Below are positions 22,880 through 33,920 of a stretch of DNA of 64,000 bases, piece by piece. Both the position numbers and the translations under genes were made by a program. Each line of letters starts with the position of its first letter. Position 1 is the first letter of the stretch. Origin of the DNA: Rachicladosporium sp. CCFEE 5018 (Eukaryota; Ascomycota; Dothideomycetes; Cladosporiales; Cladosporiaceae). Location: NCBI GenBank assembly GCA_002077045.2, contig KZ111175.1:174477-238476 (forward strand), read 5' to 3'. The notes below the pieces were generated by a model. The model had not been told where the DNA came from and searched no databases. It saw nothing but the letters and a program-made list of their open reading frames with translations.

Positions 22880-22922
22880 TGACGTACGTTAGAATCAGCC
22901 AGACCAAGGTAAGATTATATAG
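22880..22922 (+). promoter_or_regulatory. CRE-like site and TATA box of the dehydrin gene (copy B)
   Basis: TGACGTAC at 22880-22887 resembles the ATF/CREB (Sko1/Atf1-type) element, and ATTATATAG at 22914-22922 is a TATA box 92 bp upstream of the ATG at 23014. Both are conserved in the other arm (50697-50704 and 50662-50670). TATA-driven, CRE-containing promoters are usual for fungal stress genes controlled by the Hog1/Sty1 pathway; that control is inference here. Confidence 0.55.
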
Positions 22923-23013
22923 TCCTCATTCACGGCATTGTGAGTACAGTCCTCACCTCACTACAAACCACACATCTCACCTACCTCTTCATCACCAAAT
23001 AACATCAGCAAAC

Positions 23014-24891
23014 ATGGGTATCATGGACAAGATCTCGTCGCTCGGCGGCAAGCACGACACCAACACCACCCCCAATACGGGCAACGAGTACGGAAATGAG
23101 AGCAGCATCCGCAACCCGGTATCATCGCACCAAAACAACTCATCGTCAATCCCTGGATCGTTCCCAAGCTCCACGGGGCAGGGTTCTCATCTTGCAGGCC
23201 GCAGCGGCAGCCACAACACCAACGACCCGACCTACCAGCAAGGTAGCTCCGGGCTTGGATCTCACTCCAACAACAACACCACTGGACTTGGCTCGCATGA
23301 GTCTGCTCTCGGCGGCAACCACTCAGGTACCTCTGGTCTCGGATCGCACTCCAACGCTGCAGGTGGACTAGGCTCCCGCACCAACAAGAGCGGCCTTGGT
23401 GGCTCTCACTCTGGCGGCACGGGCCTAGGGTCCCACAACACCCAATCAGGCTACGGACAGCCAGCACAGGCCGGGTACGGCACCTTGCAGGGCCTTGGTC
23501 GCGACGACCACGTCAACCGTGACGGTTACGGCAACAATTCGTCCACGTCAGGACGCGATGGCTACGGCACTACCTCGTCCGCCTCAGGATACGGCAACAA
23601 CTCGTCGAGCACTGGCCAGACTACTGCTGGTCCTCACAACTCGAACATGCTGAACAAGCTCGATCCCCGCGTCGATTCCGACAACTCCAAGGTTGGCGCA
23701 GGTCACCCTGGGCTTTCGAGCACCAACCATGGCTCCGACCAGTACGGTCAACAAGGACAGCGCGGCCACAGCAGCGGCGTTCAGGGTCTCATTCCCGGCT
23801 CGCACGCTGAGAATCCAAGCGCCATCCCCACTGCCGGTGGCGAGCGTGTTGGATCTACCGACACTAACGCATACGGCGGCAACAGCGGCTACGGCAGCAC
23901 CGGTTACCCTTCAAGCCACCAGCAGACTACTGCCGGCCCACACAACTCGAACGCCCTGAACAAGGCCGACCCGCGTGTCGACTCCGACCAATCTAAGCTC
24001 CGTGATAACGAGCATCATTACGGTCGTGATGCCGCCCTCGGAGGCGCAGGTGTCGGAGCTGGTGCGTACGGTGCCGAGCATGCAAGCTCACACAACAAGG
24101 ACCACGGGCTTGGGAGCCGCAACAACGATGGTTACTCTTCATCGCAGCCACACAGCTCTACCCACAGCTCGCAGCCGCATAGCTCCACCCACAGCTCTTC
24201 CACTGAGAAGGATACTACCGCGGGCCCTCACAAGTCAAACCTACTGAACAAGCTCGACCCTCGCGTCGACTCTGACCAGTCCAAGCTCCAGAAGGAGCAG
24301 AAGGATGGTCACCATTATGGTCGTGACGCCGCCATCGGTGGCGCTGGTGTCGGCGCAGGTGCTTACGGTGCCGAGCGTGCCCACGACAAGCACAGCGGTA
24401 CCCACGGCCAGGACTCCAACTTCAGCCGCAACGAGCCCTATGGGACATCCTCCAGCCACAACGGCAGCAGCACTGCTCCCTACAACACCTCCGGCCCGCA
24501 CAACACCTTCGCCGGCAACCAGCTCGACCCGCACGTCAGCGGCTCCGAGCGGTCCGGCCACGGTCTTGGCAGCAGCGGTAACAACTACAACGACTCTTCG
24601 CGCAGCGGAAACACCACCGCTGGCCCGCACAAGTCGGACATGCTGAACAAGGTTGACCCGCGCGTCGACTCTGACCAGAGCAAGCTCCGCGACCAGCAGT
24701 ACGGCTCCTCCGGCCGCTCAGGTGTTGACGATATTACCCATGGTACTTCGGGTGTGGGTCTTGGCAGCGGTACTGGTCACTCTTCCAGCCAGGGCAAGAA
24801 GGACTACGGCTACAGTGCGGCGCACCAAAACGCTTATGACCACGGTTACAAGGATGCCTTGGCTCACTTCGAGTCGCAGCGTCGTAACTAG
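23014..24891 (+). CDS. DPR-motif dehydrin-like stress protein, copy B
   Basis: Single exon, 625 aa, starting MGIMDKISSLGGKHDTNTTP; the in-frame upstream extension to 22864 covers the TATA box and is leader. Extremely hydrophilic, rich in Gly, Ser, His and Asn, with no hydrophobic core, signal peptide or cysteine. The N-terminal part repeats GLGSH. Four 24-residue units TTAGPHxSNxLNKxDPRVDS lie in the middle and C-terminal parts, plus a degenerate fifth (TSGPHNTFAGNQLDPHV) and two HHYGRDAAxGGAGVGAGAYG blocks. The repeated DPR motif is that of fungal dehydrin-like proteins (Aspergillus DprA-C, Alternaria AbDhn), which protect against osmotic, oxidative or freezing stress. The C-terminus ends YGYSAAHQNAYDHGYKDALA then HFESQRRN. 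It is likely cytosolic and stress-induced. Confidence 0.78.
   Translation: MGIMDKISSLGGKHDTNTTPNTGNEYGNESSIRNPVSSHQNNSSSIPGSFPSSTGQGSHLAGRSGSHNTNDPTYQQGSSGLGSHSNNNTTGLGSHESALGGNHSGTSGLGSHSNAAGGLGSRTNKSGLGGSHSGGTGLGSHNTQSGYGQPAQAGYGTLQGLGRDDHVNRDGYGNNSSTSGRDGYGTTSSASGYGNNSSSTGQTTAGPHNSNMLNKLDPRVDSDNSKVGAGHPGLSSTNHGSDQYGQQGQRGHSSGVQGLIPGSHAENPSAIPTAGGERVGSTDTNAYGGNSGYGSTGYPSSHQQTTAGPHNSNALNKADPRVDSDQSKLRDNEHHYGRDAALGGAGVGAGAYGAEHASSHNKDHGLGSRNNDGYSSSQPHSSTHSSQPHSSTHSSSTEKDTTAGPHKSNLLNKLDPRVDSDQSKLQKEQKDGHHYGRDAAIGGAGVGAGAYGAERAHDKHSGTHGQDSNFSRNEPYGTSSSHNGSSTAPYNTSGPHNTFAGNQLDPHVSGSERSGHGLGSSGNNYNDSSRSGNTTAGPHKSDMLNKVDPRVDSDQSKLRDQQYGSSGRSGVDDITHGTSGVGLGSGTGHSSSQGKKDYGYSAAHQNAYDHGYKDALAHFESQRRN
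23620..24684 (+). repeat. Four 72-bp DPR-motif coding repeats (copy B)
   Basis: In-frame units at 23620-23691, 23926-23997, 24214-24285 and 24613-24684, each 24 codons with the pattern TTAGPH(N/K)S(N/D)xLNKxDPRVDSD(N/Q)SK. Spacing is irregular (306, 288 and 399 bp), and linkers between units 2/3 and 3/4 each carry a HHYGRDAA...GAYGAE block, so the larger repeat unit is DPR motif plus Gly-rich block. Confidence 0.9.
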
Positions 24892-26010
24892 GGAGTTATG
24901 AACGACACGGAAGCGAAAGGGTGGACATCAAAATGGGGTAGTGTAATTGTATGTATGTAATGACAGAGTATGAACAGATCATCATCTGAGAATAATGTCG
25001 TGTCCTCACTTCCGTCGTCTCACAAATTGGGCATGCGCAACTCTGTTTACTTCGGTGTAACTGCCATCATCACAACAACACTACCATCATGAGACATTTC
25101 GAATGTTCACTCATCGTTCATCACACGTCACCTCTTCACTCGCGTACCCGTCATCTCACGATCCATCTTGTCTTCCGTGATCACTCCGGGTTCCTCCCAT
25201 ATCTGGCATTCAATCCTGTCCCGGTGGCTTGGAGTCAATGGCTACACGACAAACATGAGGCGCATGATCGGGCGTCGGGAACACGCTACCGGCATTGCAT
25301 TGCAGCCCATGAGAACACGAGCTGCATGCGAGTACGTGACTGCAGGAACAGCTCATCGGACGTTACGTGGCCACGACCGCTCCGATCACAGTCGCACAAT
25401 GCGTGCATGTGCTCCCAAGATTCGACGCAAGATGCAGGAATGGGTGTGATGCAAGCAGAACTGCCCAAGTGCAGTGCGTCTGTGGCCGTCTCGCTGGCCA
25501 CGTTGTACTGACCATTGTGCACGAGAGGCAGGGGATGAGACGTTGGGCGCAGTGATGAGGTAGTGTCTGAGACAAAGCTATCTACACGCTTGTGATGTAT
25601 TTCGTCACCACTCACCGCCTCCTCTCGCCGCGAGGCGTCACCGACGTTCTGATTGCCTGGTCTATACCCACGTTACCGAATGAAAGAACCGAAAGCGTGA
25701 ACGCAAAGTAAAGCGGCAACAGAACGCAGCAGAGAGGAAGTAGGTAAGCAGTATGTACAGTCTTCTACCACCCAAATAATCGACAAGAATCCGCTAAACG
25801 CTATATGCAAATGTGAGATGCTCCTTAAGACCAATCCCGAAAGTATAAATGCTCCTCGTCACCTTCTCCGGAGATGGTGGAAGTATGTAGAAGGGTATCG
25901 TGATATGCAAATGCTGTAGTATGGTATGTAGCTTGTTTGGTCGTCGATGGTCGTTAAAGTGTGGTTGTCTGTAATGTTGCATCTAGGCTAGTATGGCTGG
26001 AGTTTCCCGA
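24892..26010. other. Convergent spacer dehydrin / WD40 gene (copy B)
   Basis: About 1.1 kb between two 3' ends. The first 200 bp resemble the other arm closely; similarity then falls away towards the WD40 gene. I see no gene. Confidence 0.45.
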
Positions 26011-29000
26011 CTACAAGAAGCCACCTTGCTGAGACTCATAAGCTCCAGCCTGTATGCTTGACGGCGGCATGTTCGCGCGAATCTCTTTCGGGTGTCTATA
26101 TCCGCCTCCTGCGCCGCCCATGGCACTCTGACTACGAGGAGGCACTACCGTCTCGCTGAAATTCATGTCCATGCCCATGGCGGGTGGCGCAGGCGGGGGT
26201 GGAGGTGGAGGAGGCATGGCGTTCTGTTGATCAGCCATAGCTTGCTCGTAAGGGCTCTTGGCGCGGTTGAGACTTCTAGCGCTGCTCAGGCTGCCGCGGC
26301 GCTGGTGCTGCGTTGGCACTGGAGGTAGTACCGTCTCGTAGGGCTGGCGGTAAGTGTATGCATCGGGCATTGGCGGTGATTTTGCGCGCGATCGAGAGTT
26401 TGAACGCATGCGGTCCGCAACGCCACGCATGCGCGAGCCGAATGTCTCGCTCACGCTGTTCTGTCCAGCTCGGTGGTTGCGCGTGAGAGACGGTGATGTT
26501 GTAGATGCGCGCTCCATGGGTACCGGAAAGGTCATAGCCGGGAGAGTGGTCTCGGGCTCTGGCCCGCCTGTCAATTCATTGCTGTCGATGTTGATGATCA
26601 TACCTCCATCGTTATGCTGGAGCTGTTGGTACATAGTTGGAGGAGGCGGTGGTGGCGGAGGACCCATCAGATGCTGAAGCTCTGGAAGCATGATCGCAGG
26701 TCCCGATTCTTCTTCGTCATCAGGCACAATAATGATCTGCTGTTGTAGCGCAGAATCTATGCTGGTGATCTCGGGCTGCACAACCTGCGGAATCGCATCC
26801 GGCGGCGAGATTTTGCGAATGTGTCCGAGACCGCCAGACAACCGTCGGCTGGTAGATGGCAAACCCGACTTATACGCATGGTGCACAGGCAGGCCCATCA
26901 TCTTCTCTGGCGGTGCGGACGCTGAGCGACTGGGTCCTTGTGGCCCTCGCATACCGAAGACGGTAGAAGGTAGTAGCGGGCCTATGGAATCCTCGTCCTG
27001 GTCTTGCGCAACCTGAAATCCCATGTTGGAGGAGACTTGACTTAAGCTTGATGGTGCAGCCTGGCTGAACGTCGACCCGGTGATCTGTCCCAGGCTCGAG
27101 AGTGCAGCTTGACTGAGATTGGAGCCAGTCACCTGACTCAGACTAGACCCCGAGAGTGAGCTTAGGTTCCCAGGAATGCCAGGCACCGGGGGCGCATCCA
27201 AGTCGTTGGGATCCGAGCTCATGTATCGCGGGTGTCGCATAGCTCTGGGCGTTGCTGGCAGACCGATAGGAGCTGAAGGCGTCGATGTACCCGTGAGTCT
27301 GTCATGTCTCATCATCGCGTCCGGATCGACGGTATGACTTCGCGACAGTGGCGGCATATACGAGTTTGGACTGTCTCCGAGTTCAGTGTGCGATCGAGGG
27401 GACATGTTGGGCCTCGAATTAGGTGTTAATAACGGCAGGGGGATGGTCGGGGCAGATGGCCTTCTAGCCAAAGACAAGCGACGATCCTCGAGCTCTTTCG
27501 CAGCGAGCTCCTTTCTCGTCAGATCACGGGGCCTTCGCTGTGCGTCGGGTGCAAGCGAGAACGGGAGGTCACCGAGCTGGTCCTCGCCTGACTTAGGCTT
27601 CGGTCGGCGGCTCATCGATCTATCGCGCGTGTTACTTCGGCTTGCAGCTCGCCTCGCCTGCAAATCGCCTCCTTCTTTGCGCGCACCGCTTTGCGATCTG
27701 AAGCGGATCCGCCGACCGTCGCTTTGCGTATCATCGTCAGGTTTGAATTGGGTGCTTGGCAACACCGGTAACGGTGATGATGGTGATCGTGCAGCGGAGC
27801 CAGTCCCTCGGGAGTCGCTTCGCCCACGATCATCGTCTACTTGCAGCCGGGAGCCATCTGGGCTTCGCTGCCGTCGACCGGTCCTGCTGGCAGATCTTAG
27901 AGGCAATCCGGCGGATTTGGCAGCCTCTGCAAATGCGCCTGATTTGCCGCTCTTCTGCGACTCCACGGGCGAAGTGAGCTTGTAGAAATTCTCTTCCTCG
28001 CCACTTGCATGCTTGCCCTCCTGAAAGCTTGCATGCGCGATCTCAGCGGGCGACATGGGTACAGGAGACGACGGAGAACGCTTTGCGGGCTTGATGTAGC
28101 GTGGGCCGTCCCGTCCGGATGCCACAGAACGGTCTCTCACCCGACTATCACCTCGCCCTGCCCGACTTTGGTTGCGCGAGTGATTTTCGCCTCGCCGCCG
28201 GCTCTCTGCGCGAGCTCGGCTTCCGGCTCGTTCTTGACGCTTGACATCGCGAGCAGCTTCCACGCTACTGATGTAGTCGTCGATTGCCTTGGTTTTGGCA
28301 CTTTTGAGACTAAGCCCAGTGAGGGGCGGACTCAGCACACCGCCTCGTGAGTCTTCTGTGGCGGCTGTGTATCCAGTGTCGGTCGTGTCATGGGTGCTTG
28401 GACCCGGAGACAACGCTTCGGCAGCATAGCGTGTCTCGAGAATCTGTACAGAGAGTCCGTCGGGCTTTTTGTCATGAGAAGAGTTACGCTGATGGGAATT
28501 CGCTCGCAGACGATTGAAAGCGCCTTGTGAAGGAGACGGCAAGCTAGCGTCGGCATTCTTGTGCACTCCGAGCTTGTCTGGTCTATAAGTCGTAGGTTTA
28601 AGGGCAGTCGCTGGCTCGGGCACGCTGCTAACAGATGAGGTACGTCGACTGTGATGTCCGAGCGCGCTCGATGTGCGCGATGCAGTATCTCGCGCTGCAG
28701 TGACTGGAGCCTCATATTCCGACCCATCCGCTTGCGTCCTCTCAGCTTCACTTCGTGACGGCAGTCGCTTGCGTCGAGCAAAACCGCCAGGGGTCGCAGT
28801 ACGGGCAGACGAAGGGTCCCGCACCATTTTGCCGCCGACTTTTAGCCATCCGGCCTCTGCGCCTCGTGGCGATAAGGCGGATTCCGCAATAGGCGTGGCT
28901 GCTGCTGCGGCCAAAGACATCGGGTCACTACCTGCTGTCGACATCGGGGCGCCACGTGCGCCGAAGGTGGTGATCAGTTTCAGCGATGCATTCTTTGCGG

Positions 29001-31449
29001 CCAGACGTCCGGAGCCAGATCTCGATGGAGGCGACAGTGGAGGACTGGCCATAGAAGTCGCACTCAGCGGCTCCATCATGCGTTGCTGCTGAGCTGCATA
29101 CACCGCATCTTGAGCACGAGGCGAAAACCAGGGTTCCGAGGTTTCGACACTTGTGCAAGAGAAGATACGCACAGCCAACTCAGGCTCTCCCTCCTGGACT
29201 GCTACCTCGCCCCACTTGCGCAGCAGGTACGACTGTCGCTTCCAGTCTGATGGAAAGTTGAGACATGTTAGTATTACGGCCTCCATGAAGTAACCTTGTG
29301 TGACATAGATCTCGATTGCGTCGTTGAATTCGCCGAGTCCGAGAAGTATAGCAGCAGCCGGGTGAATATCGCCTTTCTCAAGTAGCCGTTGCACAAACGC
29401 TTCACCAACTTTCTTCTGTGAGTCGGCTCCAATCGAGCTCAGTGCTAGCAGCATCCAGTCAGAAGATGTCATGGACTCTGTGCCCATCATCGATGCCATG
29501 CTATCCGGACCCGTCTCTCCAAGCCACTTCGTGAGCAGCACAGCACTAGCAGTCCCTGGCCGTTGTCTCGATAGCTCGTCACGCACTAGCGAAGTGATAT
29601 CGTCGTTCCACCCAAAGACAATGCTAAGCATCTCGCGCTGGAGGACTTCCGGCGTTCTTGCCAAGCTGCCATAGTGCGGTGTGCGAAACGCGACTTCCCG
29701 TAGTCGTGCTCGTACGTATGGAAATAGATCAAGAACTGCCGAGTCCTTGCTGACCTCCTCTGGACTCCTGAGTACCTCCTTACGCAGCGCTGAGGTCCTG
29801 AAGCGTGCGTTGGAGGCACGCGTGGAGCCAGATCGAATCGACATGCTGTCGTGATTGCGCACGGACGGTCCACCAAAGGAAAATTCAGTTCCATCGTAGC
29901 CAGAGTTCGACGATGCTCGCGAGGAGGATGGCTTGTCATACAGATACTTCCGTTGTCTTCGTCCGCCGCCTGATGATCTTGAGCTCACCGACGATGCCCG
30001 ACTCGATGTAGGGCTCAGAGGCATCACCTTGTCTCGTAGCTCAGACTCCATCGCATCCAAGGATTCCATCTCCATTGCTATCTTCTCGAGTGGAGACATT
30101 GCAGCGCTTTCATCAGCGCTGCTAGCGCTGTCTGTGAATACTGGTAACAGCGGCGCCTCCGCCGACACGGCCGTCTGAGGGTCTCGATATGGATTTTTGT
30201 CTTCTTCCAATACTGTCGGAGGTGTGGGAGGTGTGTTCGCAGGTGCGTGCTGCACATGCTGGACCTGCATTGGGGGGTTGCCGGGTGTAATGTCGTACTG
30301 CTGCACAGTGTGATTCCTACCGAGCGTAAATAAGGAAGCTGTGGGTCCATAATTGCCGATGCCGACTATGCCGTCAATTGTAGGGATGACTTCGTAGGTG
30401 ACTTTCTTCGTGCGTACATCCCAAGAGCGCGTTTCACTGTGTTGATGGTCAGTCAAATGCTGCGCTCCAAGTATAAGGGACTACAAATTGTCTTACCCTT
30501 CGACATGCTGGACTAGACGACCGTTCTTTGACCATGCGAACCAACAAGGCGCCGGCTGCTGGAACTCTGGTCTACTTAACACACGAATAACAGAGGGTGC
30601 CTCTTGATATGGCGCTTTTGGGACGCTCCACACTCTGAGATCCCCATGCAGTGTCTGTGTTGCGAGCATGTCTGTTTTCTGCTTGGAAGATGACCCATGC
30701 CATGCCAGACCTGTTATGCGCGAAGGTGCGCGCGAAGTCGTGAGCGTATGCAGTATCGTGAATGCAGGTTGAAGAGTAGCGATCAAGATGGAACCGTTCA
30801 GGTATCTGAACATGTCAGCTTGCTTTCGTAGCGAGTATGGCTAGTGAGACACACCCAATGGCAAAAGTTCGACAATCTACACTAGGCGCAAGTGCGGTTA
30901 TCGGGTCAAAGATTGTCCTTGTGGACAAGTTCTCCGCTGTGGATGGCTCGAATAGCGTGATTGAACCGGCGACGTTACCTGCTCAAGATTAGCGTCTGCT
31001 TGTTCCACCAATATGCGCGGAATCCCAATCTGACCAAGAGCGATATTGCCATTGCGCATGAAGGCTGCAACCACGATCTCGTCAAAAGCTGTGAACCGCG
31101 CAACCTCGCCGCCAGTGAAGATGTCCCACACAATGCACGTATTGCCGGTGTCGTAGCTGACCGCGAGCCTGCCCGCGCCCCGTTCGCTCACATTGTCCAC
31201 CACTATCCACTTGACCTCCTCCTTGTGAAGCTCAAATCTCCTCTCGATCGTGAGGGTATCATGGTGGAGGACCAGAATGGTACTGCGCTGCGCGTACAGC
31301 ATGTACGAGCCCGTAGCTGCGAGAGGTTCAAACTCCTGCTCATGGTTTTCCGGCGTGAGCGCGTTCGGTGGTGGGGTATGGCGCATGCCTGTGACATGAT
31401 GGGATGAGGTCGAGCTTGGCTTGTGCCGGGAATGTTGCCCGGTACTCAT
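26011..31449 (-). CDS. Large WD40-repeat protein with helical and disordered Pro-rich tail, copy B (4 exons)
   Basis: Exons 31449..31035, 30978..30855, 30805..30497 and 30436..26011; introns of 56, 49 and 60 nt; the phases add up exactly; 1757 aa. Residues about 40-330 form WD40-type blades (LLYAQRSTILVLHH-like start, GNIALG, ITGLAWHG, GDLRVWSVP, TRSWDVRTKKV). Residues about 518-720 are alpha-helical (LLEKGDIHPAAAILLGLGEF, AIEIYVTQGYFMEAVILTCL), resembling the TPR-like region of Gemin5 or coat-type proteins. The rest is disordered, Ser/Arg/Pro-rich with SR-type and poly-Pro stretches (PPPPPPPPTMYQQLQ), ending QQGGFL. Probably a scaffold; I do not recognise a named orthologue. The first and last exons correspond to the two exons of copy C, but introns 2 and 3 are absent there. 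Start 31449 is the first ATG, conserved in copy C. Confidence 0.85.
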
Positions 31450-33569
31450 GTTAGTGGCCACTGCGCGATACAGTTATTAGAATGTTGGTTGACTTTGCGA
31501 CAATGGCCATCTGAAGGCCATGTGGGTCTCCAGAAAGGTCTCCTGTACCAGCCGCAAGTGAGGTACAGCGCCAGATACGCTATGTATAGAACTAAAGTCA
31601 TAGGAGTAGAGAGACGTACCCTGACATGCGCGCTAAATCGCCCTGGAAAGTGCGTCCCCGGACACCTTGTCCAGGTTACTCGAGAGCACTCTTGATAGGC
31701 GTTGCTCAAACTGCTGTGCAGCAAGGTGATGCACGTAGCCGCGCTCGGGAAGCTCTCAGACAAGGCACAGGAACAGTGCCTGCATGCAGAGTCGGAAGCA
31801 GAAGGCGCAATGCAGGAGAAGACGCAGTGAAGCAGCAGAAAGGTACACGATACCCGCCGAGCTGTGAGCTGGTGTGCAATCGTATCAGAGGAAGCGCGTA
31901 TATGCAGAAAGGTCAACGATGCCAAAGCTCCACCGTCACAACTCAAGATGAACTGGACCAGCCCAATGCAGCATCGCTCGGCAAGTGAGCGGCTACGCGA
32001 GATGTATGAAAGGCTGGGGGAGGGCACAAATGAGGTGCAGTAGAGTGTATAGCGAGCGGCTATTTGTTGGTACCTGGGCCAGGCCAAATCGTTTCTCCAG
32101 TATGCTGTGACGACTAGCGAGACCCCTTCGGCGGCCCGTCAAGCGAGTGGAGCTGTCTGCTCACCGCGAATGACTCCCACGCATCACGGGACGGAAATGC
32201 AGCATGAATGAGCGCAAGAGATGCTGGCGAGCGGAGGCGTATGGTCCAGCAGGCAGAACGACGAGATGCTGCAGTCAAGCACTTCTCAATTCCAATTGGC
32301 CAGCGAGGAATATAGTGTCCTGCCGAGCGGGCGCCACATCACGAGCTAGTGCCTTGCACCACCTAGCGCCGTCGCTCCGGCACGATGGCACGACCGGGCC
32401 ACACCATGTTGACCAGGTTCATATCGAGGTTCTTCGTGTCGGTATGCAGTGATAAGTTCGCCGCCTGCCAGCTCACCGACTCGCTCAGAGATCGCAGGCA
32501 TTCTTGACGTTCCACTAGTGAGAGGGTGTCGTGTCTCATGTCGTTGCCAACTTCCCTTTGCAGGCAAATGCCTGTCGTGAAGATGCGATCATCCCTTGGT
32601 TTGCGACCGGACGGAGCTCACAATCATCCGTTTCGTGATCGACGTCCAGAGGATCGCGAGACGGAAGCATCAAGAGTCCCGGATGGCTGCTTCATCAGCT
32701 TGATGTGTGTGATGGTCTCCTCTCTGTTGCACGCCGGCGACGGGTCATTCCATCAAGACTCTCATCATCAGAGCCTCCATCCATTCGACAATACAGTGCT
32801 GTCATTCCGAATATTGTGAGCAGTTGCGTGAGTGGGGGAGGAGTTCAAGACGTGGGGCTCATTCTCGACACGGATGTGGGGTTTGACCGAATACAACATC
32901 AACGCGACGATCACTTGTAGATACCTGCATCGTAGCATGTCACATACCAACTGTGAGGTCGATGCGGTATTGCTGATTCTCGATGCTGCTTTCTAGCCTT
33001 GCTATCGATCTACGATGAATCCTGTCCTCCCGCCGCTTCCACCCTGAGTTACTCATCCACTGAGCACATACGGCTAAGCGCCGCGTGCCCAACATCCGGT
33101 TGCGTGACAGGGCTCGCAGACGCCACACGTGCATTTCACATCCCCTTGCGGACCTCGTCCTCGATTCTTGCCGGTAGACATGCCACGTCTGCGGTGACTG
33201 ACTATGACGGCAGCTGCGCGGAGGAGGGCTGAGACATATCCAGCCTGACATGTGCGCTCGGAGATATCGTGAGTTCGTGTCACGCGGCAGGCTGGATCGC
33301 TGTCGTCGCTGTCGTCTCTTTGACACGGAGGGAGAAGCCAGAGGCGGAACAGATGTGATCGTGGCGTGTGGCTTGTGCCCAATCTGGCGGATCGACACGG
33401 CTCGAAAGGTGGTCTTCTGAAACGACGACACGAAGTGATCGTCCCAGGTTCGGTCCACCGCTCGGAGGTCTGATGTTACGCATCTCGGATACGTTGGCTT
33501 CGACTATGCCACGACGGTTTTTGGGATTGTGGTTTAGTGTTCCACTGACGGAACGTGCGCGAAGGCCTT
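31450..33569. promoter_or_regulatory. Long upstream region of the WD40 gene (copy B)
   Basis: 2.1 kb between the WD40 start and the stop of the Ser-rich gene. Most is diverged from 40086-42281, but a block at about 31985-32075 (minus strand ACAAATAGCCGCTC...CTCTACTGCACCTCATTTGT...CCAGCCTTTCATACATCTCG) is almost unchanged in the other arm at about 41663-41745. That block is a good candidate for the core promoter or leader. A 213-codon minus ORF across it is not kept in the other copy and starts without an ATG. Confidence 0.5.
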
Positions 33570-33920
33570 TCACTTAGGCAAGACATCCTTTTTCGAGTGG
33601 CGATGGGAGCTACTTCGTCGCGACTTGAGAGGTGGCAACAGTGGCCTCGCGCACCATGCCTCTGCTGGTCGTGGTGGTAGAGGTGCCTTCTTCAGGTACT
33701 GGCACTCATCTGCACCGAGTAGATCCTCGTCGCTGACATAGCTGCTCGGTCGCTCGCTGGAGGGTCGTCGAAGCGACGTGCTGAAGGGTTGGTATGACAC
33801 CGTCGATGAGTAGTACATGTCCACTTTAGACGAGTTGGTCGATCGAGAGGAGGTGCTCATGTTGATCGGCTGGCTTGGTGAAGTGGATGGAGTTGAGTTT
33901 CGGCTTGATGTGTACGACAT
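33570..33920 (-). CDS. Small Ser-rich conserved fungal protein, copy B
   Basis: Single exon, 116 aa from the ATG at 33920. An extension upstream of this ATG is open but its sequence is less conserved with the other copy. The first half is Ser/Thr-rich (MSYTSSRNSTPSTSPSQPIN). The second half has SSYVSDEDLLGADECQYL, then a Pro-rich patch ending RPLLPPLKSRRSSSHRHSKK. Small fungal proteins with a 'SYxSDEDL ... PLLPP' layout are common and uncharacterised. It is divergent from the Sec7 gene. The copy at 39735 has the same length and two substitutions. Confidence 0.65.
   Translation of the reverse strand: MSYTSSRNSTPSTSPSQPINMSTSSRSTNSSKVDMYYSSTVSYQPFSTSLRRPSSERPSSYVSDEDLLGADECQYLKKAPLPPRPAEAWCARPLLPPLKSRRSSSHRHSKKDVLPK

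Noticed and set aside
24241..24630. Ala/Val-rich ORFs opposite and out of frame in the dehydrin gene (also 48933-49325)
   Set aside because: Frame shadows of a repetitive Gly/Ser/His-rich coding sequence.
31446..32087. 213-codon minus ORF upstream of the WD40 gene
   Set aside because: Not preserved as a protein in the other copy, though the DNA block within it is conserved; more likely promoter or leader.
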